Of a stretch of DNA of 11,344 nt, positions 1 to 5,529 are shown piece after piece. The notes beneath the pieces were generated by a model. That model did no database searches. It worked only from the letters and a program-made list of their open reading frames with translations, and had not been told where the DNA came from. This DNA is from an uncultured Coriobacteriaceae bacterium. Its GTDB lineage: Bacteria > Actinomycetota > Coriobacteriia > Coriobacteriales > Eggerthellaceae. A program made the translations under genes and the position numbers. The stretch lies in NCBI GenBank assembly GCA_902781245.1, contig CACZIP010000036.1, forward strand, positions 1 to 11,344. Direction: 5' to 3'. Each line of letters opens with the position of its first letter. Position 1 is the first letter of the stretch.

Positions 1-119
1 AGGGAGTGGCCCGTCGGGTTACCCAACAGCGTAATCAAACGCGTGCGTCCGCTCGTCTCGTTGATGCCCAGCACGTTCGCTCCGCCCGTTTCCTTAAATC
101 GATTAACGATTGTTTCCAA
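1..119 (-). CDS. Partial shikimate dehydrogenase-like protein (N-terminus only)
   Basis: An open minus-strand frame runs off the left edge. Its last visible residues read SGRTRLITLLGNPTGHS, which resembles the N-terminal Rossmann entry of AroE-family shikimate/quinate dehydrogenases (usually a Leu-Ile-Gly-Asn-Pro-x-x-His-Ser pattern). That family reduces 3-dehydroshikimate with NADPH in the shikimate pathway, and the HS pair lies in the shikimate-binding pocket. The start is unclear. No ATG lies in frame. The end given here is a TTG at 117-119, and another in-frame TTG is at 171-173, just beyond the toxin stop at 184. The frame is open back to a TAA shortly inside the toxin gene. Neither TTG has a convincing Shine-Dalgarno. 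The call rests on about 17 residues, so a truncated or decayed copy, or a different Rossmann protein, remains possible. Confidence 0.5.
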   Translation of the reverse strand, partial: METIVNRFKETGGANVLGINETSGRTRLITLLGNPTGHS

Positions 120-183
120 CTCGAATTCTACTGTTTCTCTTTTATCCCTGGCCGGACAAGTGTCGATTGTCAAAGGCGCAAAT

Positions 184-453
184 CTACCAAGCAGCTCGTT
201 GGTGCATAAGGCCAAGAATATTTACCGCATCTTCTTGGTTATCGATTTCGTAGACGACGATGAAGGGGTTGACTATCAGCTTTCTTACACACGGACCATA
301 CTGTTCAACGATAGATTCGGACAAATTGGAAGAACCGAGATCCGGAAAATCAGAAAGCTGTTCGATTCGGCGCCTAACCTCGCGTCGTTTGCTGGCAAGC
401 TGTATCGAACGCACATCCTCGATGAATTGTTCGGTGTAGCGAATCTCAGGCAT
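184..453 (-). CDS. RelE/ParE-family toxin of a type II toxin-antitoxin system
   Basis: This 89-residue protein has the small RelE/ParE fold pattern: an early MPEIRYTEQF strand, a helical hairpin rich in Arg and Lys (residues 20-32), the SDFPDLG turn (35-41), and a C-terminal sheet ending with VRKLIVNPFIVVYEID and VNILGLMHQR. Family members either cut mRNA on the ribosome (RelE) or poison gyrase (ParE). The sequence alone does not tell which applies. The start was chosen at the ATG that overlaps the antitoxin stop by 8 nt (ATGCCTGA), because a longer reading would begin deep inside the antitoxin gene. Antitoxin-first order and overlap are typical of co-translated modules. The length is normal and the frame intact. 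The terminal QRAAW lies close to the neighbouring partial reductase gene. Confidence 0.85.
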   Translation of the reverse strand: MPEIRYTEQFIEDVRSIQLASKRREVRRRIEQLSDFPDLGSSNLSESIVEQYGPCVRKLIVNPFIVVYEIDNQEDAVNILGLMHQRAAW

Positions 454-742
454 GAGAAGTAGCTCGTTTCTCGATCTCCTCCCACGCGGCATCGCCCACG
501 ATATAGCGCCCTTCGGCAATATCGGCTCGTCCACGTTCTATTACTCCAGCAATAAGGGCGTCCTCGACCGCTTGCTCGACGGCTTCTCGTATGCGTTTCT
601 CAAACATTTCTTCAGATGCAAAAATAAAAGCGCCTACCCCGTTTTCGGTAATGCGAACTATGTCATGACGAGCAGCTTCTTTTACTTCTGCCGTTTTCTT
701 CTGCAAAGCAGTTACGGGATAAATCGGGTTGAGGGTCTTCAT
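446..742 (-). CDS. Phd/YefM-family antitoxin
   Basis: This 98-residue protein begins with NPIYPVTALQKKTAEVKEAA followed by DIVRITENGVGAFIFASEEMFEKR. That is the Phd/YefM pattern: an N-terminal DNA-binding fold in which PVT..LQKK and the ITENG turn are recognisable. The C-terminal half (residues 50-98) is helical and charged and would wrap the toxin. Family antitoxins neutralise the toxin directly and repress their own promoter, with the toxin as co-repressor. A strong GGAGGAAT ribosome site lies at 747-754 and a candidate promoter just upstream. The gene overlaps the downstream toxin by 8 nt. It is slightly longer than many Phd proteins because of the extended C-terminus. Confidence 0.87.
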   Translation of the reverse strand: MKTLNPIYPVTALQKKTAEVKEAARHDIVRITENGVGAFIFASEEMFEKRIREAVEQAVEDALIAGVIERGRADIAEGRYIVGDAAWEEIEKRATSHA

Positions 743-775
743 GATTATTCCTCCGATTGAATCTTTTATCCTCTT

Positions 776-806
776 ATAGTATGCATTATTATCTAACTAT
801 TATCAA
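776..806 (-). promoter_or_regulatory. Candidate toxin-antitoxin promoter and operator
   Basis: On the minus strand a TTGATA -35 box (801-806) is separated by 17 bp from a CATACT -10 box (778-783), about 36 bp upstream of the antitoxin start. Short inverted arms ATAGT (776-780) and ACTAT (796-800), centred two helical turns apart, bracket the spacer and would suit autorepression by a Phd/YefM dimer. The boxes match consensus only partly (5 of 6 and 4 of 6), and the operator is inference. Confidence 0.45.
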
Positions 807-858
807 TATTTCTATTGAACTCACGTTTATCAATTCGAATCCCAGCGTCCTCAAAATA

Positions 859-900
859 CAGATTGGCTGCACGAAGACTCTTCCTCGTGCAGCCAATCTG
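859..900 (-). terminator. Rho-independent terminator of tRNA-Leu
   Basis: A perfect 16-bp inverted repeat (arms 859-874 and 885-900, 10-nt loop) starts only 3 nt after the CCA end of the tRNA. Reading on the minus strand it is followed by TATTTTGAGG, a short T-rich tract. Position and stem make it the tRNA terminator. The stem is unusually long and perfect for this role. Confidence 0.8.
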
Positions 901-903
901 AAC

Positions 904-988
904 TGGTAGGGGCGGTGGGACTCGAACCCACAAGACCAAGGTCGGCGGATTTTAAGTCCGCTGCGTCTGCCAATTCCGCCACGCCCCC
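904..988 (-). tRNA. tRNA-Leu (anticodon UAA)
   Basis: An 85-nt tRNA with a full cloverleaf. The acceptor arm is GGGGGCG with CGCCCCT (first pair G-U), followed by the D arm with GGAATTGGCAGACGC typical of leucine tRNAs. The anticodon stem GCGGA/TCCGC holds the loop CTTAAAA, with anticodon TAA on bases 952-954. A type II variable arm carries the GACC/GGTC stem, then comes the T arm GTGGG-TTCGAGT-CCCAC. The discriminator A and the CCA tail are encoded. It would decode UUA and UUG. A terminator hairpin follows at once. No strong promoter stands out in the 65 bp between it and the upstream phosphatase gene, so read-through or a weak promoter is possible. Predicted proteins overlapping this gene (for example one reading VAELADAADLKSADLGLV) are only translations of the tRNA. 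Confidence 0.97.
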
Positions 989-1053
989 ACGTATGCATAA
1001 TTCAACCAGGTAGAAATATGCATTGCTATTGTGCCACAGGTTGGCGCCGCGCG

Positions 1054-2010
1054 TCAGCGAGAAGCCGTCGCCAACACCACGCCTTGAAGGATATCCGACT
1101 CGCTGACGGTGAACTCGTCTATGCCGGCCACTTCCATGATCTGCTGCAAAATCACGACACCTGCGAGGATCACAGGTGCGCGCTGCGGGTTCAAGCCGAC
1201 GATTCTCTGGCGGTCCGCAAGCGGCATGTCCTGGAGCTTCGCGATGAGCGCGTCGAGGTCGGCACGCGTTACCACAGCTCCATGCACGCGCGTCGAGTCG
1301 TAGACTTCCATTTCCTCCCGCATCGACACGATGCTCGTAGCAGTACCCGCAACGGCAATGACGCGGCCGGCCATGTAGCCGCCCTCGATCAGCATGCCCA
1401 GATATTCGGCCATCTCGTCGGCGATCCACTCGGCAGCTTTCCCAACGAGCTCGGCACCCGGCGGATCCTGCGTGAAGAAACGATCGGTCACACGGCGGCA
1501 TCCGATTTGGAACGAATGGGCATGCTCGAGCGCACCGCCCGCCATGCCAGCGATTATCTCGGTTGAGCCGCCGCCCACATCGATGACAACGGCCTTCTCG
1601 CCGGGAAACGCGGATGTGGCACCCGAGAACGACAGCGCCGCCTCGCGCTCGCCCGGAATGATGTGCAGCTCGACTCCCGCTTTGCGCAAACGCTCGACGA
1701 GCTCGTCTGAATTGGCGGCATCGCGCGCAGCCGACGTGGCGATTGCGCGCGTGGTGACAGGAGCGCCCTCTTCTTCGAACTGCGCAATCGTCGTAGCGAA
1801 CTCGTCAACCTTCGCCCCGACACGCTCGATGGATTCCGCAGCAAGACGACCCGACGCATCCACGCCAGTACCGAGGTTGGTAATGGCGATATCGCGCGCG
1901 ACGTTCTCGATGGCGCCCGCCTCGTCCACGTCCGCGACGAACAACCTGCTCGTCACCGTGCCGATGTCGATTGCCGCATAACGCCCCGGCTTGTAGAGAC
2001 CAACGCTCAT
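1054..2010 (-). CDS. Ppx/GppA-family exopolyphosphatase or pppGpp phosphohydrolase
   Basis: This 318-residue protein of the actin-like ASKHA superfamily removes terminal phosphate from polyphosphate and/or converts pppGpp to ppGpp in the cytoplasm. Visible motifs are: AIDIGTVTSRL (phosphate loop 1, residues 13-23), TRAIATSAARDA (87-98), IIPGEREAALSFSG (117-130, whose Glu121 is the likely catalytic base), VVIDVGGGSTEI (phosphate loop 2, 141-152), AVAGTATS (219-226), VGLNPQRAPVILAG (271-284) and SESDILQGVVL (303-313). The length fits the short two-domain type seen in actinobacteria. It lacks the C-terminal HD-like extension of the E. coli enzymes. The ATG has an AAAGGGG ribosome site 6 nt upstream. 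It is probably the last gene of the dtxR-ftsB-ppx run, 88 bp after the FtsB-like gene. The substrate cannot be told from sequence. Confidence 0.92.
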   Translation of the reverse strand: MSVGLYKPGRYAAIDIGTVTSRLFVADVDEAGAIENVARDIAITNLGTGVDASGRLAAESIERVGAKVDEFATTIAQFEEEGAPVTTRAIATSAARDAANSDELVERLRKAGVELHIIPGEREAALSFSGATSAFPGEKAVVIDVGGGSTEIIAGMAGGALEHAHSFQIGCRRVTDRFFTQDPPGAELVGKAAEWIADEMAEYLGMLIEGGYMAGRVIAVAGTATSIVSMREEMEVYDSTRVHGAVVTRADLDALIAKLQDMPLADRQRIVGLNPQRAPVILAGVVILQQIMEVAGIDEFTVSESDILQGVVLATASR

Positions 2011-2038
2011 GATGAGCCCCTTTCACAAACACGCGGAT

Positions 2039-2067
2039 GGCACACTGTTCCCAGGGAACTCTGTGCC
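2039..2067. other. Imperfect inverted repeat between ppx and ftsB-like gene
   Basis: GGCACA and TGTGCC outer arms enclose GTTCCC and GGGAAC inner arms, with a 2x2 mismatch between them and a single-base centre. No T tract follows on either strand, so it is not a convincing terminator. It may be an mRNA processing or stability hairpin, or an operator, in the 88-bp gap. The role is unknown. Confidence 0.5.
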
Positions 2068-2098
2068 ACCTTGAAACAACTCACTGCAATCAATTCGA

Positions 2099-2992
2099 TT
2101 ATTCAACCCCGAAGAACGCGTCGAGGAACGGCGTGTACCACTCTTCGGGCGCCTTGACGCTGCTCGAGAGCACGTTGCCTTCTACGTCGGAAGCGCCATG
2201 GATGTCCTCGAGCGTATCCTCGGACAGTCCGGTCACGACGGCGGTTTCCTCGCCCGCTTTGATGTAGCCGTACTTTTCGCGCACGGCATCTTCCATGCCG
2301 GCGTTGCTGGCCAACGAGTCGTTCTCGAAGTCAATCGCGTTGTTGCGCTCCTCGACGATCGAGTACTCGGCAACCAGACGGTCGTGCTCACGTTGCGCCT
2401 GATAGTACTGTTGCGCTGGCACGTAAAGGAAAACCGCGACCAAAGCCACGCACAGCACCGCCGTTGCAACCTTCAACGCACGCGGGCTCAGGGGGATGTT
2501 CGAGAACCACCCGGCAGGATTGATCTTCGCAGAAACGGGTCCAGCCTCGGAAACGCGCTGCATGCGGGCCGATTTGCGGTGCGTCGAGCCCATCTTGCCT
2601 TCGTAGAGCGCAGCGCGCGGGGCGCCTTCAGGCTCTGCCGCATAATCATGGGATTGCGAAATGGCTACCTGACGGTCGAACATCTTGTCGGCGCGGGCCT
2701 TCGTACGCTGGCGCTTGCGCTCTTCGCGTGCAGCCGATTTCTGCTTGCGGCTATCGTTCGCCGTCGATTTCTGCTTGCGATCATCGCGCGCAGACGTCTT
2801 CTGCCTGCGCTCTTCGCGCGTGCTCGATTTCTGGGATTGGGAGGATCTGCCCGAACGGGAATCTTGAGCCGTACGACCCGACCGACTCGAGCGCGCAGTT
2901 AGCCGGCGCGATTCGCGTGTTGTTTCGGTTTGTTCCGATCCACTGCGTCTCGTGCTGCGTTTCTGGGAGTTTTGAGACGGTCTACGTGTCAT
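2099..2992 (-). CDS. FtsB/DivIC-like septum formation initiator with long basic N-terminal tail
   Basis: A 297-residue single-pass membrane protein. Residues 1-105 form a Ser/Arg/Lys/Gln-rich, probably disordered cytoplasmic tail. It contains four tandem ten-residue repeats (REERRQKTSA, RDDRKQKSTA, NDSRKQKSAA and REERKRQRTK; residues 59-98). One membrane helix spans about 172-193. A coiled coil follows (196-228), then the family hallmark REKYGYIKAGEE (238-249) and an acidic periplasmic-side tail. FtsB/DivIC proteins join FtsL and FtsQ/DivIB in the divisome, linking FtsZ-ring assembly to septal peptidoglycan synthesis. Typical members are 90-150 residues in E. coli and Bacillus. Extended tails occur in actinobacteria. 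The gene starts 7 nt after the dtxR-like stop, using a distant GAGG, so co-transcription is likely. Confidence 0.88.
   Translation of the reverse strand: MTRRPSQNSQKRSTRRSGSEQTETTRESRRLTARSSRSGRTAQDSRSGRSSQSQKSSTREERRQKTSARDDRKQKSTANDSRKQKSAAREERKRQRTKARADKMFDRQVAISQSHDYAAEPEGAPRAALYEGKMGSTHRKSARMQRVSEAGPVSAKINPAGWFSNIPLSPRALKVATAVLCVALVAVFLYVPAQQYYQAQREHDRLVAEYSIVEERNNAIDFENDSLASNAGMEDAVREKYGYIKAGEETAVVTGLSEDTLEDIHGASDVEGNVLSSSVKAPEEWYTPFLDAFFGVE
2699..2818. repeat. Four tandem 30-bp repeats coding the basic decapeptide array
   Basis: Four degenerate in-frame 30-bp units encode residues 59-98 of the FtsB-like protein. The shared core on the plus strand is a TTTCTGCTTGCG-like motif, seen clearly in the two middle units. 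Such units can expand or contract by slippage or recombination, so copy number may differ between strains. Confidence 0.75.
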
Positions 2993-2999
2993 GTTCTGG

Positions 3000-3398
3000 C
3001 TATTTTTCCTCTAGGTCGACTATACCCAAATCTTCGATATATGCGACCCACTTCTCAAATGATTCATCACTTATTGCGTGTTCCATAAGACACGCCTCAT
3101 CTTCGGCAACATCCTCCGGAATGCCAACGGCTTGCGAGAGGAATGCTGTCAAGTAACGATGGCGCCTGAAAACCGACTGGGCGTATTCATAGCCTTCTTT
3201 GGTGAGGGTCACATCGCCGTAGTACGGCTGAGTGGCAAGCTTCTTCTCCTTCAGCAACCCAATGGCTTTGTTAACGGAAGCTTTCGAGACGCCCATGTGG
3301 TTTGCGATATCGACCGAGCGGACGGACTGTTCGGCCGTACCGCCAAGCATGACGATTGCCTCAAGGTAGTCCTCGTGCGACATGGAAACTTTTACCAT
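3000..3398 (-). CDS. DtxR/MntR-family metal-dependent transcriptional repressor
   Basis: This 132-residue regulator has an N-terminal winged helix (SVRSVDIANHMGVSKASVNKA around residues 25-45) and a helical metal-binding/dimerisation domain, with no C-terminal SH3-like domain, as in MntR. Candidate metal ligands by comparison with DtxR and MntR are Asp10, Glu13, His80, Cys103, Glu106 and His107 (in EACLMEHAISDE). Such proteins bind Fe2+ or Mn2+ and then repress uptake genes. The Asp plus Cys combination mixes the MntR (Asp) and DtxR (Cys) sets, so the metal is uncertain. The ATG at 3398 was chosen because AGAGGT lies 5 nt upstream and an extended -10 box lies at 3427-3435. Two further upstream ATGs would fall within or before that promoter. 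It heads the dtxR-ftsB-ppx run. Confidence 0.9.
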   Translation of the reverse strand: MVKVSMSHEDYLEAIVMLGGTAEQSVRSVDIANHMGVSKASVNKAIGLLKEKKLATQPYYGDVTLTKEGYEYAQSVFRRHRYLTAFLSQAVGIPEDVAEDEACLMEHAISDESFEKWVAYIEDLGIVDLEEK

Positions 3399-3426
3399 TA
3401 CGACCTCTTCTCGACCAGTTCCCTCC

Positions 3427-3447
3427 ATAATACCATTCCACAATGGT
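3427..3447 (-). promoter_or_regulatory. dtxR-like gene promoter with overlapping inverted repeat
   Basis: On the minus strand an extended -10 box, TGG-TATTAT (3427-3435), lies about 30 bp before the chosen start. No good -35 is visible, as is usual for extended -10 promoters. The 16-bp inverted repeat ACCATT-CCAC-AATGGT (3432-3447) overlaps its upstream edge, in position for autorepression. Operator function is inferred. Confidence 0.5.
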
Positions 3448-3488
3448 TTTCATGGAGCGATGGGACGATATGGCAATCGACGGCGCCC

Positions 3489-3513
3489 CAATGGTGCATT
3501 GTCACTATATACT
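3489..3513 (+). promoter_or_regulatory. Candidate thrC promoter with CAATG-GTG-CATTG repeat
   Basis: A TATACT -10 candidate (3508-3513) would place the transcript start near 3520, giving a leader of about 30 nt before the AAGGAGG ribosome site. The -35 is poor. The inverted repeat CAATG-GTG-CATTG (3489-3501) sits just upstream of the -10, where an activator or repressor could act. No leader peptide, T-box or long leader fits in this space. Confidence 0.4.
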
Positions 3514-3549
3514 GGTGTGCATTGGAAATTTCAGGCAAGGAGGCCTGCT

Positions 3550-5106
3550 ATGACTGACAACCGTTACATCGACACCCGCGGGGCATCCGAGCGCCCTGTC
3601 TCGTTCACCGAGGCCGTCGTCGACGGCTTGGCTGCAGGCGGCGGACTGTACGTTCCCGAGCGCGTGCCCGAGCTGACGCTCGACGAGGTCTGCGCCCTCG
3701 CCGAGCTTCCCTATGCGAAACGTGCTGCGTGGATCTACCGCGCTTTCGAGGTCGACCTGACCGACGAGCAGCTCGAGAAGATCACAACCGAAGCATACGG
3801 CAGCCAGTTCGACGATGAGGCCATCTGCCCCATCACCTCGCTTGGCGACGATGTCCACATGCTCGAGCTGTGGCACGGCCCGACAAGCGCCTTCAAGGAT
3901 ATGGCGCTGCAGTGCCTGCCGCGCTTCTTCAGCGTCAGCGCCGCGGAGCTGCGCGAACGCGGCAAGCTCGACGACACGCACATGATCCTCGTCGCGACAT
4001 CCGGCGACACGGGCAAGGCGGCCCTCGAGGGCTTCCGCGACGTCGACGGCGTCTCGATCGGCGTCATGTATCCCAACGGCGGCGTGAGCGACATCCAGTT
4101 CAAGCAGATGGCAACTCAACGCGGCGGAAACGTCATCGTCTGGGGCGTTCGCGGCAATTTCGACGATTGCCAGACCGGCGCCAAGAACGTGTTCAACGAC
4201 GAGGCGTTCGCGACCCAGCTGCACGAGCAATTCCGCGTAGCCCTGTCGAGCGCGAACTCCATCAACTGGGGACGTCTCATGCCCCAAATCGTCTACTACA
4301 TCTCCGCGTACGCCCAGCTCGTCGCCGATGGCAAGATCGAACGCGGCAGCGAGATCGACGTCTGCGTTCCGACCGGCAACTTCGGAAACATCCTCGCGGC
4401 ATACTACGCCAAGCGCATGGGCACGCCGATTCGCCGACTGCTGTGCGCCTCGAATGAGAACCGCGTGCTCACCGACTTCATCAACACTGGCACCTACGAC
4501 ATCTCCGAGCGCACGTTCGTGAAGACGCCATCGCCCTCGATGGACATCCTGGTCTCGTCGAACCTCGAGCGCCAACTCTTCGAGTTGACCAACCGCGACG
4601 CTAATGCCATCAAGGGCTGGATGGACGACTTGCGCGAGAAGCGCGGCTTCCGCGTCGACCGCGACACCTTCGGCAAGATGCGCGAGCTCTACGTTGCCGA
4701 CTCGGTCGACAACGAAACCTGTCTGGCAACCATCCGCGAAGTGTTCGCCAGCAAGGGCTACCTCATGGACCCGCACACTGCCGTTGCCTACAAGGTTGCC
4801 GAGAACCTTCGCGAAGACGGTGTCCCGGTCGTCGTCGCGTCGACCGCCCACTGGGCGAAGTTCGGCAACAACGTGTATCGAGCCCTCCATTCCCTCAAGC
4901 TGTCCGACCCCCTGCCCGAACCGGTTGCTTCGTTGACCGGATGCGCACTCAACCAACTCATCGTCGACGAGACGGGAGCGCATCGTGCACCTGCAGGTCT
5001 CGCCGAGCTGGACGACCTGCCCATCCGCTTCACCGAAGTCATCGATGGCACGACCGAAGCCATCGGGGCGGCTGTCTGTGAATTTTTACGTGAACAGGCT
5101 GAATAA
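3550..5106 (+). CDS. thrC: Threonine synthase
   Basis: This 518-residue PLP enzyme of fold type II converts O-phosphohomoserine to threonine and phosphate in the cytoplasm, the last step of threonine synthesis. Visible signatures are: the RPVSFTEAVVDGLAAGGGLYVP N-terminal family motif (residues 15-36), WHGPTSAFKDMALQ with PLP-binding Lys116 (108-121), VATSGDTGKAALEGF (148-162), YPNGGVSDIQFKQM (174-187), SSANSINWGRLMPQ (233-246) and the phosphate-binding PTGNFGN (274-280). The length and the ASTAHWAKF C-terminal segment (430-438) match the long, yeast/E. coli-like class rather than the short plant/Bacillus type. The ATG was chosen for AAGGAGG at 3537-3543, 6 nt upstream. A longer reading to 3382 would cross the promoter region. 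It is divergent from the dtxR-like gene and followed 70 bp later by a ModE-like regulator. No frameshift is seen. Confidence 0.96.
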   Translation: MTDNRYIDTRGASERPVSFTEAVVDGLAAGGGLYVPERVPELTLDEVCALAELPYAKRAAWIYRAFEVDLTDEQLEKITTEAYGSQFDDEAICPITSLGDDVHMLELWHGPTSAFKDMALQCLPRFFSVSAAELRERGKLDDTHMILVATSGDTGKAALEGFRDVDGVSIGVMYPNGGVSDIQFKQMATQRGGNVIVWGVRGNFDDCQTGAKNVFNDEAFATQLHEQFRVALSSANSINWGRLMPQIVYYISAYAQLVADGKIERGSEIDVCVPTGNFGNILAAYYAKRMGTPIRRLLCASNENRVLTDFINTGTYDISERTFVKTPSPSMDILVSSNLERQLFELTNRDANAIKGWMDDLREKRGFRVDRDTFGKMRELYVADSVDNETCLATIREVFASKGYLMDPHTAVAYKVAENLREDGVPVVVASTAHWAKFGNNVYRALHSLKLSDPLPEPVASLTGCALNQLIVDETGAHRAPAGLAELDDLPIRFTEVIDGTTEAIGAAVCEFLREQAE

Positions 5107-5131
5107 TCCACTTCGAGTATTATCTCTGAAT

Positions 5132-5158
5132 TGTTATAATGGCTCTATCGTCAACGAT
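5132..5158 (+). promoter_or_regulatory. ModE-like gene promoter and palindromic operator candidate
   Basis: A perfect extended -10 box, TGT-TATAAT (5132-5140), lies in the 70-bp gap after thrC. No good -35 is seen. An inverted repeat ATCGT-CA-ACGAT (5147-5158) sits at the expected transcript start, where a bound protein would block initiation. Its arms recall the CGAT ends of known ModE sites, but the TATA-rich inner parts are absent. The promoter is well supported, the operator only inferred. Confidence 0.55.
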
Positions 5159-5176
5159 TAGAACAGAGGAGCATCA

Positions 5177-5521
5177 ATGAGCAGCAAGATGAACTTGCAC
5201 CCGATCATCCGCCTCGCCGTCATGAGCGAGGACTCGGACAGCAACTCCCAATTCGGCCGCGGCATCGCCAACCTCTGCCTCGGCGTGCGCGAGAAGGGCT
5301 CCCTGAACGCCGCCGCCAAGAGCATGAAGATGGCTTACAGCAAGGCATGGCGCATCATCAAGGAGACCGAGGCGGCGCTCGGCATCCAGCTGCTCGATCG
5401 CGACGGCGCCCACGGCTCGACGCTGACCGCCGAAGGCGACAAGCTGCTCGACGCCTATCTTGAGGTTGATGAGAAGCTCCAGAAGATCGCCGAGGAAGAG
5501 TTCGCAAAGCGCTTCGCGTAA
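5177..5521 (+). CDS. Single-domain ModE-type winged-helix regulator
   Basis: This 114-residue protein matches the N-terminal DNA-binding domain of ModE and its LysR-like relatives. It has the helix-turn-helix GSLNAAAKSMKMAYSKAWRIIKETE (residues 41-65) and the wing LGIQLLDRDGAHGSTLTAEGDKLLDAY (68-94). A C-terminal helix (95-114) could serve dimerisation. The molybdate-binding Mop/TOBE domains of full ModE (about 260 residues) are absent, so it may not sense molybdate itself. Related stand-alone proteins are often annotated as molybdenum-linked regulators, but targets here are unknown. AGAGGAG lies 5 nt before the ATG, and an extended -10 promoter precedes it. It ends 8 bp from the convergent Tad operon, whose last gene is on the opposite strand. 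Confidence 0.85.
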   Translation: MSSKMNLHPIIRLAVMSEDSDSNSQFGRGIANLCLGVREKGSLNAAAKSMKMAYSKAWRIIKETEAALGIQLLDRDGAHGSTLTAEGDKLLDAYLEVDEKLQKIAEEEFAKRFA

Positions 5522-5529
5522 ACACTATC

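Noticed and set aside
43..462. Open frame of 139 codons on the plus strand opposite the toxin gene
   Set aside because: It lies opposite the recognisable RelE/ParE toxin and the aroE-like start, has no ribosome site and resembles no family I know.
826..846. T-arm-like TGGGATTCGAA on the minus strand downstream of tRNA-Leu, as a tRNA remnant or att site
   Set aside because: Only about ten bases resemble a T loop, the flanks do not match the tRNA-Leu 3' end, and no acceptor half is present.
851..1501. Open frame of 216 codons on the minus strand across the tRNA and ppx end
   Set aside because: Its end is the translated tRNA (VAELADAADLKSADLGLV) and the rest is an off-frame reading of the phosphatase gene.
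1018..1981. Plus-strand frames (182 and 195 codons) opposite ppx
   Set aside because: Ppx/GppA motifs run through the whole minus-strand frame. The plus-strand products are Ser/Ala/Arg-rich shadow translations.
3399..3443. Longer N-terminus for the DtxR-like protein
   Set aside because: The extra 15 residues are not family-like, and the upstream ATGs fall in or before the extended -10 box. The ATG at 3398 has a good ribosome site.
3448..3549. T-box or threonine leader attenuator before thrC
   Set aside because: The predicted leader is only about 30 nt, with no Thr-rich peptide, no T-box motif and no terminator hairpin.
3505..4983. Open frame of 492 codons on the minus strand opposite thrC
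   Set aside because: It mirrors thrC, whose motifs are unambiguous. Long antisense frames are expected opposite GC-rich genes. It shows no recognisable domain and a composition rich in Val, Ala, Asp and His typical of such shadows.
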